Shown: positions 8,452 through 16,972, numbered from the stretch's first letter. The stretch is 32,750 nt of DNA from Chloroflexota bacterium (GCA_947446285.1 CANFGH010000024.1:1-32750); one strand, 5' to 3'. Notes: generated by a model not told the origin, from the letters alone. Made by a program: numbers and translations.

Positions 8452-8966
8452 GGCAACTGGCTCTCTGGGTGGTCGGGGGCGTTGTCGGAACGCTTCTCGG
8501 TTCATGCGCACTCGGCATCGCGGCATCCGAGTTCGGAGGGCGTGAGTACGTTGGGGCGGCCCGCGACATCGGCATCTTCGTCCTTGGACTGATGACTTGG
8601 ATCAGTGCGCTGATCGGTTTTGTGATCTGGTTTTCCCTGGCCGCAGGAACGGCATGGCTGACTGGCAGAGGCGTCAGGGGAATGCGTTGGGGTGCCGGCA
8701 AGGCAGTGCGCATCGAACACGCGACCAGCGACTACCTTGGTCGCTTCGTGGTGAAACCAGTGGCAAGGACGATGGGGTTTGCGTCGAAGGTGGCTTCCGT
8801 TGCTCACCACGTCGCCGATCGAAGCCACGACGCAAGTCGGACGGTGGTCGAAACGATCTCAAGCGCACGCACGTACGCAGGCGAAACGTGGCGACGGGGA
8901 ACGCGTCGCGCCCGGATCGTGATCCAGACTGGCGTGGACGGCCTGCACGACTTGCCAACCCGGTAG
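8448..8966 (+). CDS. Membrane protein of unknown function
   Basis: I do not recognise this 172-residue protein. It has two hydrophobic helices (about residues 5-26 and 42-72). A basic amphipathic C-terminal half follows (SKVASVAHHVADRSHDASR, ETWRRGTRRARI), which should lie on the cytoplasmic face. It starts at GTG 8448, overlapping the YtxH-like stop by four bases, and is the last of three coupled genes. The arrangement suggests a small envelope-associated complex. The downstream glf gene is convergent, 49 bases away. Confidence 0.6.
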   Translation: MRQLALWVVGGVVGTLLGSCALGIAASEFGGREYVGAARDIGIFVLGLMTWISALIGFVIWFSLAAGTAWLTGRGVRGMRWGAGKAVRIEHATSDYLGRFVVKPVARTMGFASKVASVAHHVADRSHDASRTVVETISSARTYAGETWRRGTRRARIVIQTGVDGLHDLPTR

Positions 8967-9015
8967 GCAACGGTGTTCGCAGTTGCTCGATGACGCCCCT
9001 ACGCAGACATCGCGC

Positions 9016-10284
9016 CTAGCGAGTGACTGACACCAACTCGGGTGCTGGCACACCTTTCGGTGTGGCAACAATGTTCTCGAACACCGACAACGCTTGCGCC
9101 ACCACTTGGTGCATGTCGTAATACTTGTAGGTGGCTAGGCGACCGGCAAAGAATACATCTGGCGTCGTTTCCGCCAATTCCCTGTACTGGCGATACAGAT
9201 CAGCATTTTCAGGTCTGGGCACTGGGTAGTACGGATCTCCATTATCCGTCGGATATTCATAGACCACCGAAGTCTTCGGGTGGTCCTGCCCGGTGAGATG
9301 CTTGAATTCCGTGCTTCGGGTGTACGCATGGTTGTTTGGATAGTTCACGACCGCGACCGGCTGGGCCCACTCACGCGCGTGCGTTTCAAATCGGAATTCA
9401 AGCGAACGGTAGGGCAACTTGCCAAAGCGAAGATGAAAGAATTCATCAATTGGACCGGTGTAGATCATTCGATCAAACGGGATCAATCCGATCACCTCGC
9501 GATAATCGGTATTTAACAGGATCTTGATGTTCGGGTGAGCAAGGATGCGCTCGAACATCCGGGTGAACCCATACTTAGGCATGGCCTGAAAGCTATCAGT
9601 GAAGTACCGACGATCATCGGACACACGAGGGGCGACTCTGGCGCACACGCTCGCGTCAAGTTGCGAGGGATCAAGCCCCCATTGCTTGCGCGTGTAACCC
9701 CGTATGAACTTGTTGTACAGGTCACGACCAACACGGCTAACCACGATGTCTTCGGACGTCCTGACCTGTTCAACGGGCTCTGCTATCGAAGCGAAGTACT
9801 CTGCGCATGACGCGTCGTCCTTGAGATCGAGCCCGTAGAGTTCGTTCACCGTGGCACGTGATATTGGCATCGGAAGAAGCTGCCCATCGACTTCGGCAAG
9901 TACACGATGCTCGTATGGATGCCATTCGGTGAATCGTGAGAGGTAGTCCACAACTCGTTGCGAGTTTGTAGGAAAAATGTGTGGACCGTAGCGGTGCACC
10001 AGCACACCCGCATCATCGAAATGGTCATAGGCATTTCCGGCAATGTGGGACCGGCGATCACAGATCAGAACCCGCTTCCCGGCCTGGGACGCGAGACGTT
10101 CCGCAAGGACTGCACCTGCAAACCCCGCCCCGACGATCATGAAGTCGAAGGACTGCCGCTGGTGAACACTTGGCGGGACAAACCCGTCCAGGGTGTCTCC
10201 TGGATTGGCAATTGGAACGGATTGCAAGGCACTTCCAACGGTGCCTGAAACGGGAGGCTCGGCAGTCCGCAACACGCCGTTCAT
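9016..10284 (-). CDS. glf: UDP-galactopyranose mutase
   Basis: Glf is a flavoenzyme that interconverts UDP-galactopyranose and UDP-galactofuranose, the donor for galactofuranose in surface glycans. The FAD-binding Rossmann motif is G52-A-G54-F-A-G57 in FMIVGAGFAGAVLAERL, followed by RRSHIAGNAYD. HRYGPHIFPTNS, the KFIRGYTRKQWGLDP region and a C-terminal GRLATYKYYDMHQVV segment (flavin and substrate site) are all family-typical. At 422 residues it exceeds the usual 370-390 because of about 45 polar N-terminal residues before the Rossmann strand. The start may be mis-set, but no better ribosome site is evident. It lies 43 bases downstream of a glycosyltransferase gene, so the two are probably one transcript. 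Confidence 0.95.
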   Translation of the reverse strand: MNGVLRTAEPPVSGTVGSALQSVPIANPGDTLDGFVPPSVHQRQSFDFMIVGAGFAGAVLAERLASQAGKRVLICDRRSHIAGNAYDHFDDAGVLVHRYGPHIFPTNSQRVVDYLSRFTEWHPYEHRVLAEVDGQLLPMPISRATVNELYGLDLKDDASCAEYFASIAEPVEQVRTSEDIVVSRVGRDLYNKFIRGYTRKQWGLDPSQLDASVCARVAPRVSDDRRYFTDSFQAMPKYGFTRMFERILAHPNIKILLNTDYREVIGLIPFDRMIYTGPIDEFFHLRFGKLPYRSLEFRFETHAREWAQPVAVVNYPNNHAYTRSTEFKHLTGQDHPKTSVVYEYPTDNGDPYYPVPRPENADLYRQYRELAETTPDVFFAGRLATYKYYDMHQVVAQALSVFENIVATPKGVPAPELVSVTR

Positions 10285-10327
10285 TTGTCACATGTTCCTT
10301 GAGAGGTTTGTCATCAGCCTGTTCGGA

Positions 10328-11554
10328 TCAACGGACGCCGACGGGTTCCGGGCAGACCGATCTCAACTCATCGTCCATCGTGCGAGCGATTGCGTCCCAT
10401 GTATTGCGCTCAAGAACCTTTTGCTCACGCCCGATCCGGCCGAGCCGGTCGGTTTCATTCTCGGCCAGAGCCAGATCCACGAGTGCGGCAAACTCGGCCG
10501 CAGTAGCCCCGATACTGACAACATCGCCGTATGACTTGACAACATCAATAACCGGGGTAGACACGATTATTCGGTGGGCCGCCATGTACTCAAGCGTCTT
10601 GGTCGGGCTAATGAACTTGGTGGCGTCGTTCAAGGCGAACGGCATCATGCACACATCTAGGCCCCGGACATAGTTTGGAAGTTCGGCGTATTTCTTTGAT
10701 CCGAGGTAATGAATGTTGGCCTTCCTGGGCAAATCAGTTTCCTCGATTTTCAGGACCGGGCCAATCATGACCCATGAAACATCTGGACGGAGGTCGCTCA
10801 CCTGATCAAGAAGCTCCAGGTCCATTCGTTCATCGATTACTCCAAAGTACCCAACACGCGGCCCGGATATCGCTTGAAGGTCGACCGGTACCGAGGTTGC
10901 CGGGTCAAGGGCCTTTCGGAAGTGTTCGATTTCAACCCCACTCGGGTGGGTGAATACCCGCGGGTGCATCCGGGACTTCGCCTCCCCGAGACTGCGCCCA
11001 CCTGCGAAGACCACCTGAGCGCGGGCAAGCAATTCGAGTTCACGGGAAACGAGTTCCGGGGGTGCGAAGCGAAAGAGCGATAGCTCATCCATCGCGTCAT
11101 AGACGACAGCCTGGGGACACAGGTCGCGAACCGCCGGCAGTAGCATCGGCGTGTAGAACCAGAGGATATATCGCTCGATATTCTCCGATCTGACGAGTTC
11201 CTTGAGCAGGTGAGCGTACATCTCATCTAGGACCAGACCACCTCCGGCCCCTGGATCACGACATATCGGCTGTGCAGTCACTACACCCGTCAGATTCGTG
11301 GACGGTGGGACGCCAATTGGTTCGCGATTAAGCCTGAACGAGGCACCATCTGAGGAGCGAGCCGACGACGATTCAAAAATCGGTTCTTCAATGAAGTAAA
11401 CCCGGCGCGTCCGGGCAAATCGTGAAAGCAGCTGCTGGGGACGCTGCCAGACGAAGTCCCATCGCAGGTGGGATAGGCAAATGATGGTGGGAGGGGGTTC
11501 GGCAGCGGCATCAGAAGCATGAAACGTCGCATTGGTGTCAGCGAGTTCCGTCAA
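10328..11554 (-). CDS. Family 1-type (GT-B) glycosyltransferase, TuaH-like
   Basis: This 408-residue GT-B protein carries ICLSHLRWDFVWQRPQQLL at the acceptor domain, then LWFYTPMLLP, VVYDAMDELSLF and FAGGRSLGEAKSRMHP. The donor domain has VGYFGVIDERMD, SWVMIGPV, a nucleotide-binding LEYMAAHRIIVST and VSIGATAAEF. These blocks recur in glycosyltransferases found beside glf and in TuaH of teichuronic acid synthesis. The sugar donor is unknown, and the glf partner suggests galactofuranose or a related sugar. The start is TTG 11554, supported by a strong AGGAGGGG sequence seven bases upstream (11562-11569). It is the first gene of the pair. Confidence 0.85.
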   Translation of the reverse strand: MTELADTNATFHASDAAAEPPPTIICLSHLRWDFVWQRPQQLLSRFARTRRVYFIEEPIFESSSARSSDGASFRLNREPIGVPPSTNLTGVVTAQPICRDPGAGGGLVLDEMYAHLLKELVRSENIERYILWFYTPMLLPAVRDLCPQAVVYDAMDELSLFRFAPPELVSRELELLARAQVVFAGGRSLGEAKSRMHPRVFTHPSGVEIEHFRKALDPATSVPVDLQAISGPRVGYFGVIDERMDLELLDQVSDLRPDVSWVMIGPVLKIEETDLPRKANIHYLGSKKYAELPNYVRGLDVCMMPFALNDATKFISPTKTLEYMAAHRIIVSTPVIDVVKSYGDVVSIGATAAEFAALVDLALAENETDRLGRIGREQKVLERNTWDAIARTMDDELRSVCPEPVGVR

Positions 11555-11835
11555 TGCGTTGCCCCTCCTAATGGACCCGTCACCACTTCACACCGTGGGT
11601 AAGTCAAATAGCTACCATCAAACCAGGCCCACAAAGTTGCTCAAAGATGCAAACCAGACTGGCGAATTAGGTTCGATCAATCTTCAGACCCGTCGCGGGC
11701 TACAAAAAATATACCCGCCGCTGACTTGTACTTCTGTGCATCCCTTCGACATCGGGACACTCTGAGATCAATCTGTACGTGTCCCGGACCAATCCCACCG
11801 GGAAACCAATCCTGGCATGACAACCTGGTGGCACC
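11555..11835. other. Divergent intergenic region, glycosyltransferase / larB
   Basis: 281 bases lie between two divergent genes, so promoters for both should be here. On the minus strand TATATT (11708-11713) is a possible -10 box for the glycosyltransferase-glf unit, without a good -35. No clear promoter for larB and no convincing metal riboswitch or long inverted repeat was seen. Confidence 0.35.
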
Positions 11836-12621
11836 ATGGGCACTGGAAGCGGTACACAGGTGCGCATGGATGAAGCGTCTCTGCGCGAATTGTTGAACTC
11901 GGTCGCCTCAGGAAACGTTGCGGTAGACCAGGCCGTCGGTCGACTGCGGAGTCTTGACACGGGTGACATGGGTTTCGCCCGGGTCGACAATCATCGTTCC
12001 CTGCGTCGAGGCTTTCCCGAAGTGATTTTTGGGGAAGGCAAGACATCTGACCAAATCGCGGCTATCGCCAAGCGAATCTACGATTCCGGCGTGCCAATGC
12101 TCGCAACCCGCTGCACGTCTTTAGACGCAGACGCGGTGCGTGTGCTCCTGCCAGAGGCCAGGTACGACAGCGTTTCCCGGTGCATTGTTGCCTTGCCCCA
12201 CCCATTAGCGAAAGTCCCGGGTCACGTCGTGGTTGCAACCGGCGGCACCTCTGACATTCCGGTTGCCGAGGAAGCGGCGCTTACGGCATCGCTCGCGGGC
12301 GTCACAGTTGATCGCCTGTGGGATGTGGGGGTCGCTGGCATCCACCGCCTCCTTGAAAACCGTGACCGATTTACTGCCGCCGACGTGATCGTCGCGGTGG
12401 CCGGCATGGAAGGCGCGTTGCCGAGCGTGATCGCCGGCCTAGTCTCCTGTCCAGTCATCGCCGTCCCCACAAGCATCGGGTACGGGGCCGCCTTTGGGGG
12501 ACTGGCCCCACTCCTCGGGATGCTCAATTCGTGCTCGCCGGGCGTGGCTGTCGTGAACATTGACAATGGGTTCGGAGCCGGTTATCTCGCCGGCACAATG
12601 GCCCGACAAATTGCCCGGTGA
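11836..12621 (+). CDS. larB: Nickel-pincer cofactor synthase LarB
   Basis: LarB carboxylates and hydrolyses nicotinic acid adenine dinucleotide, the first step to the nickel-pincer nucleotide cofactor of lactate racemase and related enzymes. The 261-residue protein has the family N-terminus MDEASLRELLNSVASGNV and, further on, FPEVIFGEGKTSDQ. Its PurE-like C-terminal domain carries ATGGTSDIPVAEEA, VAGMEGALPSVIAG and a final NIDNGFGAGY. The ATG at 11836 has GGTGG four bases upstream. The homology begins at the ATG at 11866, which is an equally good start. larC follows after 52 bases. The third biosynthetic gene (larE) and any racemase are not in the window. Confidence 0.93.
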   Translation: MGTGSGTQVRMDEASLRELLNSVASGNVAVDQAVGRLRSLDTGDMGFARVDNHRSLRRGFPEVIFGEGKTSDQIAAIAKRIYDSGVPMLATRCTSLDADAVRVLLPEARYDSVSRCIVALPHPLAKVPGHVVVATGGTSDIPVAEEAALTASLAGVTVDRLWDVGVAGIHRLLENRDRFTAADVIVAVAGMEGALPSVIAGLVSCPVIAVPTSIGYGAAFGGLAPLLGMLNSCSPGVAVVNIDNGFGAGYLAGTMARQIAR

Positions 12622-12673
12622 AGTCTGGTCTTCGCGCAATCGACCAACTCTGCTATCTGTCAATTGAACCGGC

Positions 12674-14269
12674 ATGAAGGATGCAAACCACATGAACGTC
12701 GTCCCCAGTTCCGGCGCGAACTCTGTTGGCAACCACCCAATGCCATCACCTGGACGCGCCGCCTACTTCGAGTGCTTTTCCGGGGCAAGCGGGGACATGA
12801 TCCTCGGTGCACTCGTTGACGCTGGCTGGCCTGTTTCCGATCTCGAAAAGGCTCTCAAGTCCGTCGACCTCGAAGGTTGGACCTTGGAGGTGAAGCCAAC
12901 GAAGAAGGGCGCCCTCCGTGCGACACAAGTGACGATTCGCGTCACCGGCACCCAACCCGAGCGCACGGTTCTCGATATCGCTCCAATCATCAAGTCGAGC
13001 CGCCTATCAGAGGCCACCAAAATCCGGGTGCTTGGGCTCTTCGACGAACTTGCCGACGTCGAAGCACTCCAGCATGATGAACCGCCCGAGTCTGTCCACT
13101 TCCACGAAGTCGGAGCCGTTGATTCAATTCTCGATATTGTCGGGGCGGTGGCCGGCCTCGAAGCGCTTGGCGTTACCCACGTCTATGTGTCGCCGATCAA
13201 CGTGGGTGGTGGTACCGTCAACACGCGGGACGGCATCCTGCCCGTTCCCGGGCCTGCAACACTCGAATTACTGAGGCGTCGCAACGTACCAATCTACGCG
13301 ACCGAATATGGACCCGAGTTCCTTACCCCTACTGGCGCGCTTGTACTCGGGTGCCTCAGCAACGGTTCCGGTGCGTTCCCGGCGATGCAGGTTGAAGCGA
13401 TCGGGTACGGGGCCGGACAGAAGGACTTTCGAATTCCCAATGTCCTGCGGGTATCTATCGGCCCGCTTTCCCCAGGTCGGCGAAACCAGACCTCGATTTC
13501 GGTGAGTGAACTTGAAGAGACCGTGGGGCATAACGAACTCGATGATGCAGACCATTCGCACGACTTCCCCACCGGACATGACCACGATTATGGTCACGGG
13601 CATGACCTCGGACACGAACACGACCACTCACGCCGACCACACGCCTCTATAGCAATGGGTGCTACCGAAAGCGGGAAAACATTCGCTGGTACGGCGACCA
13701 TCGCAGCGATGGCACCAGACGGTCCGACCATGACGGCGATTGTCGAAAGCTCCCTCCCGAGCCTCGCCGGCAAGACTGACCAACGATCGTCAGACGACGG
13801 CCAGTACGTGTCCGATGATGTCGTGCAACTTGAGACAAACATCGACAACATGAGTGGCGAATGGTTTGGGCACCTCACCGACGTCCTTCTGTCGCGCGGT
13901 GCTCTGGACGTCACGTTGATTCCCGCGCAGATGAAGAAGGGACGCCCAGCGACCATTGTGAGCGTCCTCGTCAAACCCGGCGATACTGACCGGGCGGTCG
14001 CGACAATTTTCAGTGAAACTACTACCCTGGGAATCCGGGTCAGACCAACGCAACGGGTAACGCTTCCACGCAGGATTGAACGCGTTTTAACCCCGTTTGG
14101 ACCCGTGCGGGTAAAGGTCGCCACGTTGGGATCCTCGGTCCGGGGCGTTTCCCCCGAGTTCGACGATTGTCGCGAAGCAGCGCTGAGAACCGGCGCAACT
14201 CTCCAATCGGTCATGGATTCCGCGCGAGATGCGTGGAATCGAAAAGGTGTCGCGGCGAACCCCATTTGA
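12674..14269 (+). CDS. larC: Nickel insertion protein LarC
   Basis: LarC is the CTP-dependent cyclometallase that inserts nickel into the pincer cofactor. The 531-residue product is read in one uninterrupted frame, whereas Lactobacillus plantarum makes full-length LarC by ribosomal frameshifting. Blocks seen are AYFECFSGASGDMILGALVD (29-48), VHFHEVGAVDSILDIVG (141-157), GGTVNTRDGILPVPGPATLELL and the C-terminal LETNIDNMSGEWFGH with PAQMKKGRPATIVSVL. Between the halves lies a His/Asp-rich stretch (about 286-323, GHDHDYGHGHDLGHEHDH), a probable nickel store, then an unusually long linker to about 382. The start is ATG 12674, and ATG 12692 is possible. It is co-directional with larB. Confidence 0.94.
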   Translation: MKDANHMNVVPSSGANSVGNHPMPSPGRAAYFECFSGASGDMILGALVDAGWPVSDLEKALKSVDLEGWTLEVKPTKKGALRATQVTIRVTGTQPERTVLDIAPIIKSSRLSEATKIRVLGLFDELADVEALQHDEPPESVHFHEVGAVDSILDIVGAVAGLEALGVTHVYVSPINVGGGTVNTRDGILPVPGPATLELLRRRNVPIYATEYGPEFLTPTGALVLGCLSNGSGAFPAMQVEAIGYGAGQKDFRIPNVLRVSIGPLSPGRRNQTSISVSELEETVGHNELDDADHSHDFPTGHDHDYGHGHDLGHEHDHSRRPHASIAMGATESGKTFAGTATIAAMAPDGPTMTAIVESSLPSLAGKTDQRSSDDGQYVSDDVVQLETNIDNMSGEWFGHLTDVLLSRGALDVTLIPAQMKKGRPATIVSVLVKPGDTDRAVATIFSETTTLGIRVRPTQRVTLPRRIERVLTPFGPVRVKVATLGSSVRGVSPEFDDCREAALRTGATLQSVMDSARDAWNRKGVAANPI

Positions 14270-14348
14270 GGATGATCGCCCGGTCACTGCTGACCTCAAC
14301 CACATTCAACACCCCAGCCAGTGTGATAATCGGATCTGAAGGAACGCG

Positions 14349-14807
14349 ATGACGCAAACACTTGCCTCTGGAAGCACGATTGTCGCGCCGGCTGAAGCCT
14401 ATCGGCTCACGACCCCGCCCGGAACGAGGGTTGAGCTCAAAGACATCGCGCTGAAGTCACTCGACGCGTCGGTCGCCGGCCTCACGAGAAGTGCCGTTGG
14501 CACCATGCGTGGGCGGTCGGTCACCGTGTTTCAAAGTGCGATTGGCGGCGCAATTACGCGTCGTGTCGAGGCAAGATGGTCATCATTAGGGATTGCTATC
14601 GGCGCACGCATCGACGCGACTAACGTCATAACCCAGTGGCTAACCGGGGCGGTTGTCAACGCAAACAATGTCTTCGCAATTGCCGTCATCGCACCAAGAG
14701 TGAACGGACAGATCACCTGTCTTGTCGACACAAAGGGGGCTTTGGCACTTGGACTTGGCTTCGGCTTCGCTTCAGCAGTGCTCCGTCTGATCCGGCGTCG
14801 TTTCTGA
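14349..14807 (+). CDS. 15-residue-repeat protein with C-terminal membrane anchor
   Basis: I do not recognise this 152-residue protein as a named family. Residues 47-121 divide without gaps into five 15-residue units: 47-61, 62-76, 77-91, 92-106 and 107-121. The first three are RSAVGTMRGRSVTVF, QSAIGGAITRRVEAR and WSSLGIAIGARIDAT. Position 12 is always Val or Ile, position 2 is Ser in the first three, and Gly occurs at position 5 in them. Such regular short hydrophobic repeats suggest a beta-solenoid, like a small bactofilin. A glycine-rich hydrophobic stretch (about 130-148) and a final RRRF suggest a C-terminal membrane anchor. It starts at ATG 14349, 79 bases after larC, and a terminator follows it. 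Confidence 0.65.
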   Translation: MTQTLASGSTIVAPAEAYRLTTPPGTRVELKDIALKSLDASVAGLTRSAVGTMRGRSVTVFQSAIGGAITRRVEARWSSLGIAIGARIDATNVITQWLTGAVVNANNVFAIAVIAPRVNGQITCLVDTKGALALGLGFGFASAVLRLIRRRF

Positions 14808-14840
14808 GTTTCCCCCAAAAGGTCACATCCCAAACAAACG

Positions 14841-14874
14841 GAAGGGGGATTGGTCAAGTGACTGCTCCCCCTTC
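14841..14874. terminator. Bidirectional terminator between convergent genes
   Basis: A perfect 9-bp stem (GAAGGGGGA 14841-14849 with TCCCCCTTC 14866-14874) encloses a 16-base loop that has a small GTCA/TGAC stem of its own. It sits between the stops of the repeat protein (14807, +) and the ABC ATPase (14915, -). The minus-strand side is followed by CGTTTGTTTG, a T-rich tail. The plus side has a poorer tail. Confidence 0.6.
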
Positions 14875-14914
14875 ATCGCTTTCATCAGCCGGATCGGCCG
14901 GCGTCAGAGGGACT

Positions 14915-16027
14915 CTAGGTGTACGCCTCTTGGGTATCACGGTCAAAGACGTGCATCTTGCTCATGTCGAGCACCATCTCAACCTCATCACCGATATCGG
15001 CACGGGTTCGAGGGTCGACACGCGCAACCATCATCTTCTCTCCAGCCAAAAGGTAGAGATAAATTTCCGCACCCAAAGGCTCAGTTACGTCAACTCGTGC
15101 ACGCATGCGGGCGTCGGTCTCGACTTCCGGGGGAGCGTACTTCGGTTCGTACATGTCCTCCGGACGAATGCCGAAGAAGCACTCCCGGCTCTGCTTCTTG
15201 AGCAGTGGCTCCAGGCGCTCACGATGCGTTGCCGGCACCGGAACCCTGAAACTGCCGCAGTTCACCCACATGTCAGCCATGTCCCCCTCAATCTTCGCAT
15301 CAACGAAGTTCATCGAAGGACTGCCGATGAAACCGGCAACGAACATGTTCTTTGGGTGGTCGTACAGAACCTGAGGGGCATCAATCTGCTGAAGGACACC
15401 GTCACGCAGCACCGCGATCCGGGTTCCCATCGTCATCGCCTCGACCTGGTCGTGGGTGACATAGATGACTGTCGTCTGGAGGCGCTGGTGCAAGCGGATG
15501 AGTTCAGCACGCATCTGGACGCGCAACTTAGCGTCAAGATTGGACAGTGGCTCATCCATGAGGAAGACTTTGGGTTCGCGGACAATCGCGCGCCCGAGTG
15601 CAACGCGCTGACGCTGACCACCGGAGAGTTGCTTCGGCTTGCGCTGGAGCAGATCAGTCAAGCCCAAAAGCTCGGCTGCATCCTGAACTCGACGGTCGAT
15701 TTCCTTCTTTGGCGTCCGGCGCAACTTGAGACCAAATGCAAGATTGTCGTAAACGCTCATGTGCGGGTAGAGCGCGTATGACTGAAACACCATCGCAATG
15801 TCGCGGTCCTTCGGAGCCACGTCATTGACGAGTCGATCAGCGATGAAGACAGCGCCTTCGCTGATCTCTTCAAGACCCGCGATCATTCGAAGGGTGGTGG
15901 ACTTGCCACAGCCGGACGGTCCGACCAGAACAAGAAACTCCTTGTCCTTCACTTCGATATTCACGTCACGTACTGCGGTGACCTCACCGAAGCGCTTCGT
16001 CACATGTTCCAGGGTTACGCTTGCCAT
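14915..16027 (-). CDS. ABC transporter ATPase, MalK/UgpC/MsmX type
   Basis: This 370-residue cytoplasmic ATPase energises carbohydrate or polyol import. The nucleotide-binding domain is intact: Walker A G36-PSGCGKST44, Q-loop Q82 in MVFQSYALYPHM, signature LSGGQ (134-138), Walker B VFLMDEP with D158-E159, the D-loop in SNLDAKLR, and switch His192 in THDQVEAMTMG. The C-terminal third is the regulatory OB/TOBE domain of the MalK group (FFGIRPEDMYEP, VTEPLGAEIYLYL). An AGGAG sequence lies about eight bases before ATG 16027. No permease or binding-protein gene is adjacent, so it probably serves several transporters encoded elsewhere, as MsmX does in Bacillus. Confidence 0.93.
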   Translation of the reverse strand: MASVTLEHVTKRFGEVTAVRDVNIEVKDKEFLVLVGPSGCGKSTTLRMIAGLEEISEGAVFIADRLVNDVAPKDRDIAMVFQSYALYPHMSVYDNLAFGLKLRRTPKKEIDRRVQDAAELLGLTDLLQRKPKQLSGGQRQRVALGRAIVREPKVFLMDEPLSNLDAKLRVQMRAELIRLHQRLQTTVIYVTHDQVEAMTMGTRIAVLRDGVLQQIDAPQVLYDHPKNMFVAGFIGSPSMNFVDAKIEGDMADMWVNCGSFRVPVPATHRERLEPLLKKQSRECFFGIRPEDMYEPKYAPPEVETDARMRARVDVTEPLGAEIYLYLLAGEKMMVARVDPRTRADIGDEVEMVLDMSKMHVFDRDTQEAYT

Positions 16028-16346
16028 TCCGCGAAACTCCTCACACCTATTGATCCGGCACCGGATGGGTTCCGTTTGGTCCGCCCCGTCTTGGGCAGGC
16101 CAAACCGAACGCGCACGCGACCGGACTGTACGACGCTTTCACGTCCGACGGAAACAGAACTCTCCGGCCATCGGCCGCGTTCCGCCGGTGTGGTGAAACG
16201 ACGCTCAACGGAGGCAGCAACACCTACCGCAATCACGCCACCGAGTCGACTGCGCAAGGCAATCAACTACGATAGTTGCAGTGTAGCATCGGCTACTGCC
16301 AGCGCTTACCCGCCGAGATCGCGCGGCAATTGGAGGCGGACTTTTT
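16028..16346. other. Divergent intergenic region with inverted repeats
   Basis: These 319 bases separate the ABC ATPase (-) from a membrane-protein gene (+). They hold four inverted repeats. ATCCGG-CA-CCGGAT lies at 16053-16066. An 11-bp repeat with one mismatch pairs 16069-16079 with 16100-16110. CAACTA-CGA-TAGTTG lies at 16264-16278. GTAGC-ATCG-GCTAC lies at 16283-16296. The first two lie in the likely 5' region of the ATPase gene and the last two before the membrane-protein gene. They could be operators or leader hairpins. No convincing -35/-10 pair was found. Confidence 0.4.
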
Positions 16347-16952
16347 GTGACAAGTTTTGTGATCGGGACAGCAGCCGGACTCAATCCGTACGTGGCACTG
16401 CTAGTCGCTGGAGCGATCGCAGGGTGGACGAGCAGACTGCAGTTGTCCGCTGAACTTGGTGTGGACGGCGTGAGTATTTGGCGCACGGTAGCGCTCCTCG
16501 CCGGCGCCGCGTTGGCTATGGATCTTACTCTCGGTAAGGCCCGGCGATTCGCCTGGTTGATGCGTCGTCTGAGTGAGGCTTCCTCGACAGTCGCCGGGGC
16601 AGTAGGTGCCTCGATGGTTTGCCCAGACGAAGTGCCTATCTGGGTGGCAGCCGTCTGTGGATCCGTCGGCGCCTTCGCAATTTCCTACATGATCTCCCGA
16701 ATTGCAACACACGGCTCGCGGTCGGCCCGGTGGGTGCGCATGGGCGACGTCCCAGTCCTCATGGGAGCAGCGACCGCTGCGGCAGTCATCATTCCCCTAG
16801 CTGTCGCCCTACCAATCCTCGGCACTGCACTCGCCACTATGCTGTTGATCACCGTCGCGAGCGGAGCCTTCATCGTTAGCCGCCGGCCCGCCGGCCCACA
16901 ATTCCAGCCAGTCGCAAAGCAAGTCGCATCAGGGTCGGCCAAGCCATCTTGA
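16347..16952 (+). CDS. Membrane protein, DUF4126-like
   Basis: This 201-residue protein has about five hydrophobic helices and little else. The N-terminus (GTAAGLNPYVALLVAGAIAG) resembles DUF4126, a membrane family of unknown function whose members begin with a Gly-Leu-Asn-Pro turn. Further matches are SSTVAGAVGASM and ISYMISRIATHGSRSARW. A polar tail ends the protein. The start is GTG 16347, with GGAGG about ten bases upstream. It is convergent with mreB, only 20 bases apart, and no terminator fits between them. Confidence 0.6.
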   Translation: MTSFVIGTAAGLNPYVALLVAGAIAGWTSRLQLSAELGVDGVSIWRTVALLAGAALAMDLTLGKARRFAWLMRRLSEASSTVAGAVGASMVCPDEVPIWVAAVCGSVGAFAISYMISRIATHGSRSARWVRMGDVPVLMGAATAAAVIIPLAVALPILGTALATMLLITVASGAFIVSRRPAGPQFQPVAKQVASGSAKPS

Positions 16953-16972
16953 GACCGCAGATCGAACCGGAC

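Noticed and set aside
11555-11835. A nickel/cobalt riboswitch before larB
   Set aside because: I looked for the conserved G-rich multi-helix pattern and could not find a convincing one.
13560-13635. Low-complexity repeat in larC
   Set aside because: It encodes the His/Asp-rich stretch normal for LarC rather than a separate repeat element.
14636-15781. A 381-codon plus-strand open frame
   Set aside because: It runs antisense through the ABC ATPase, whose motifs are unmistakable, and has no recognisable features of its own.
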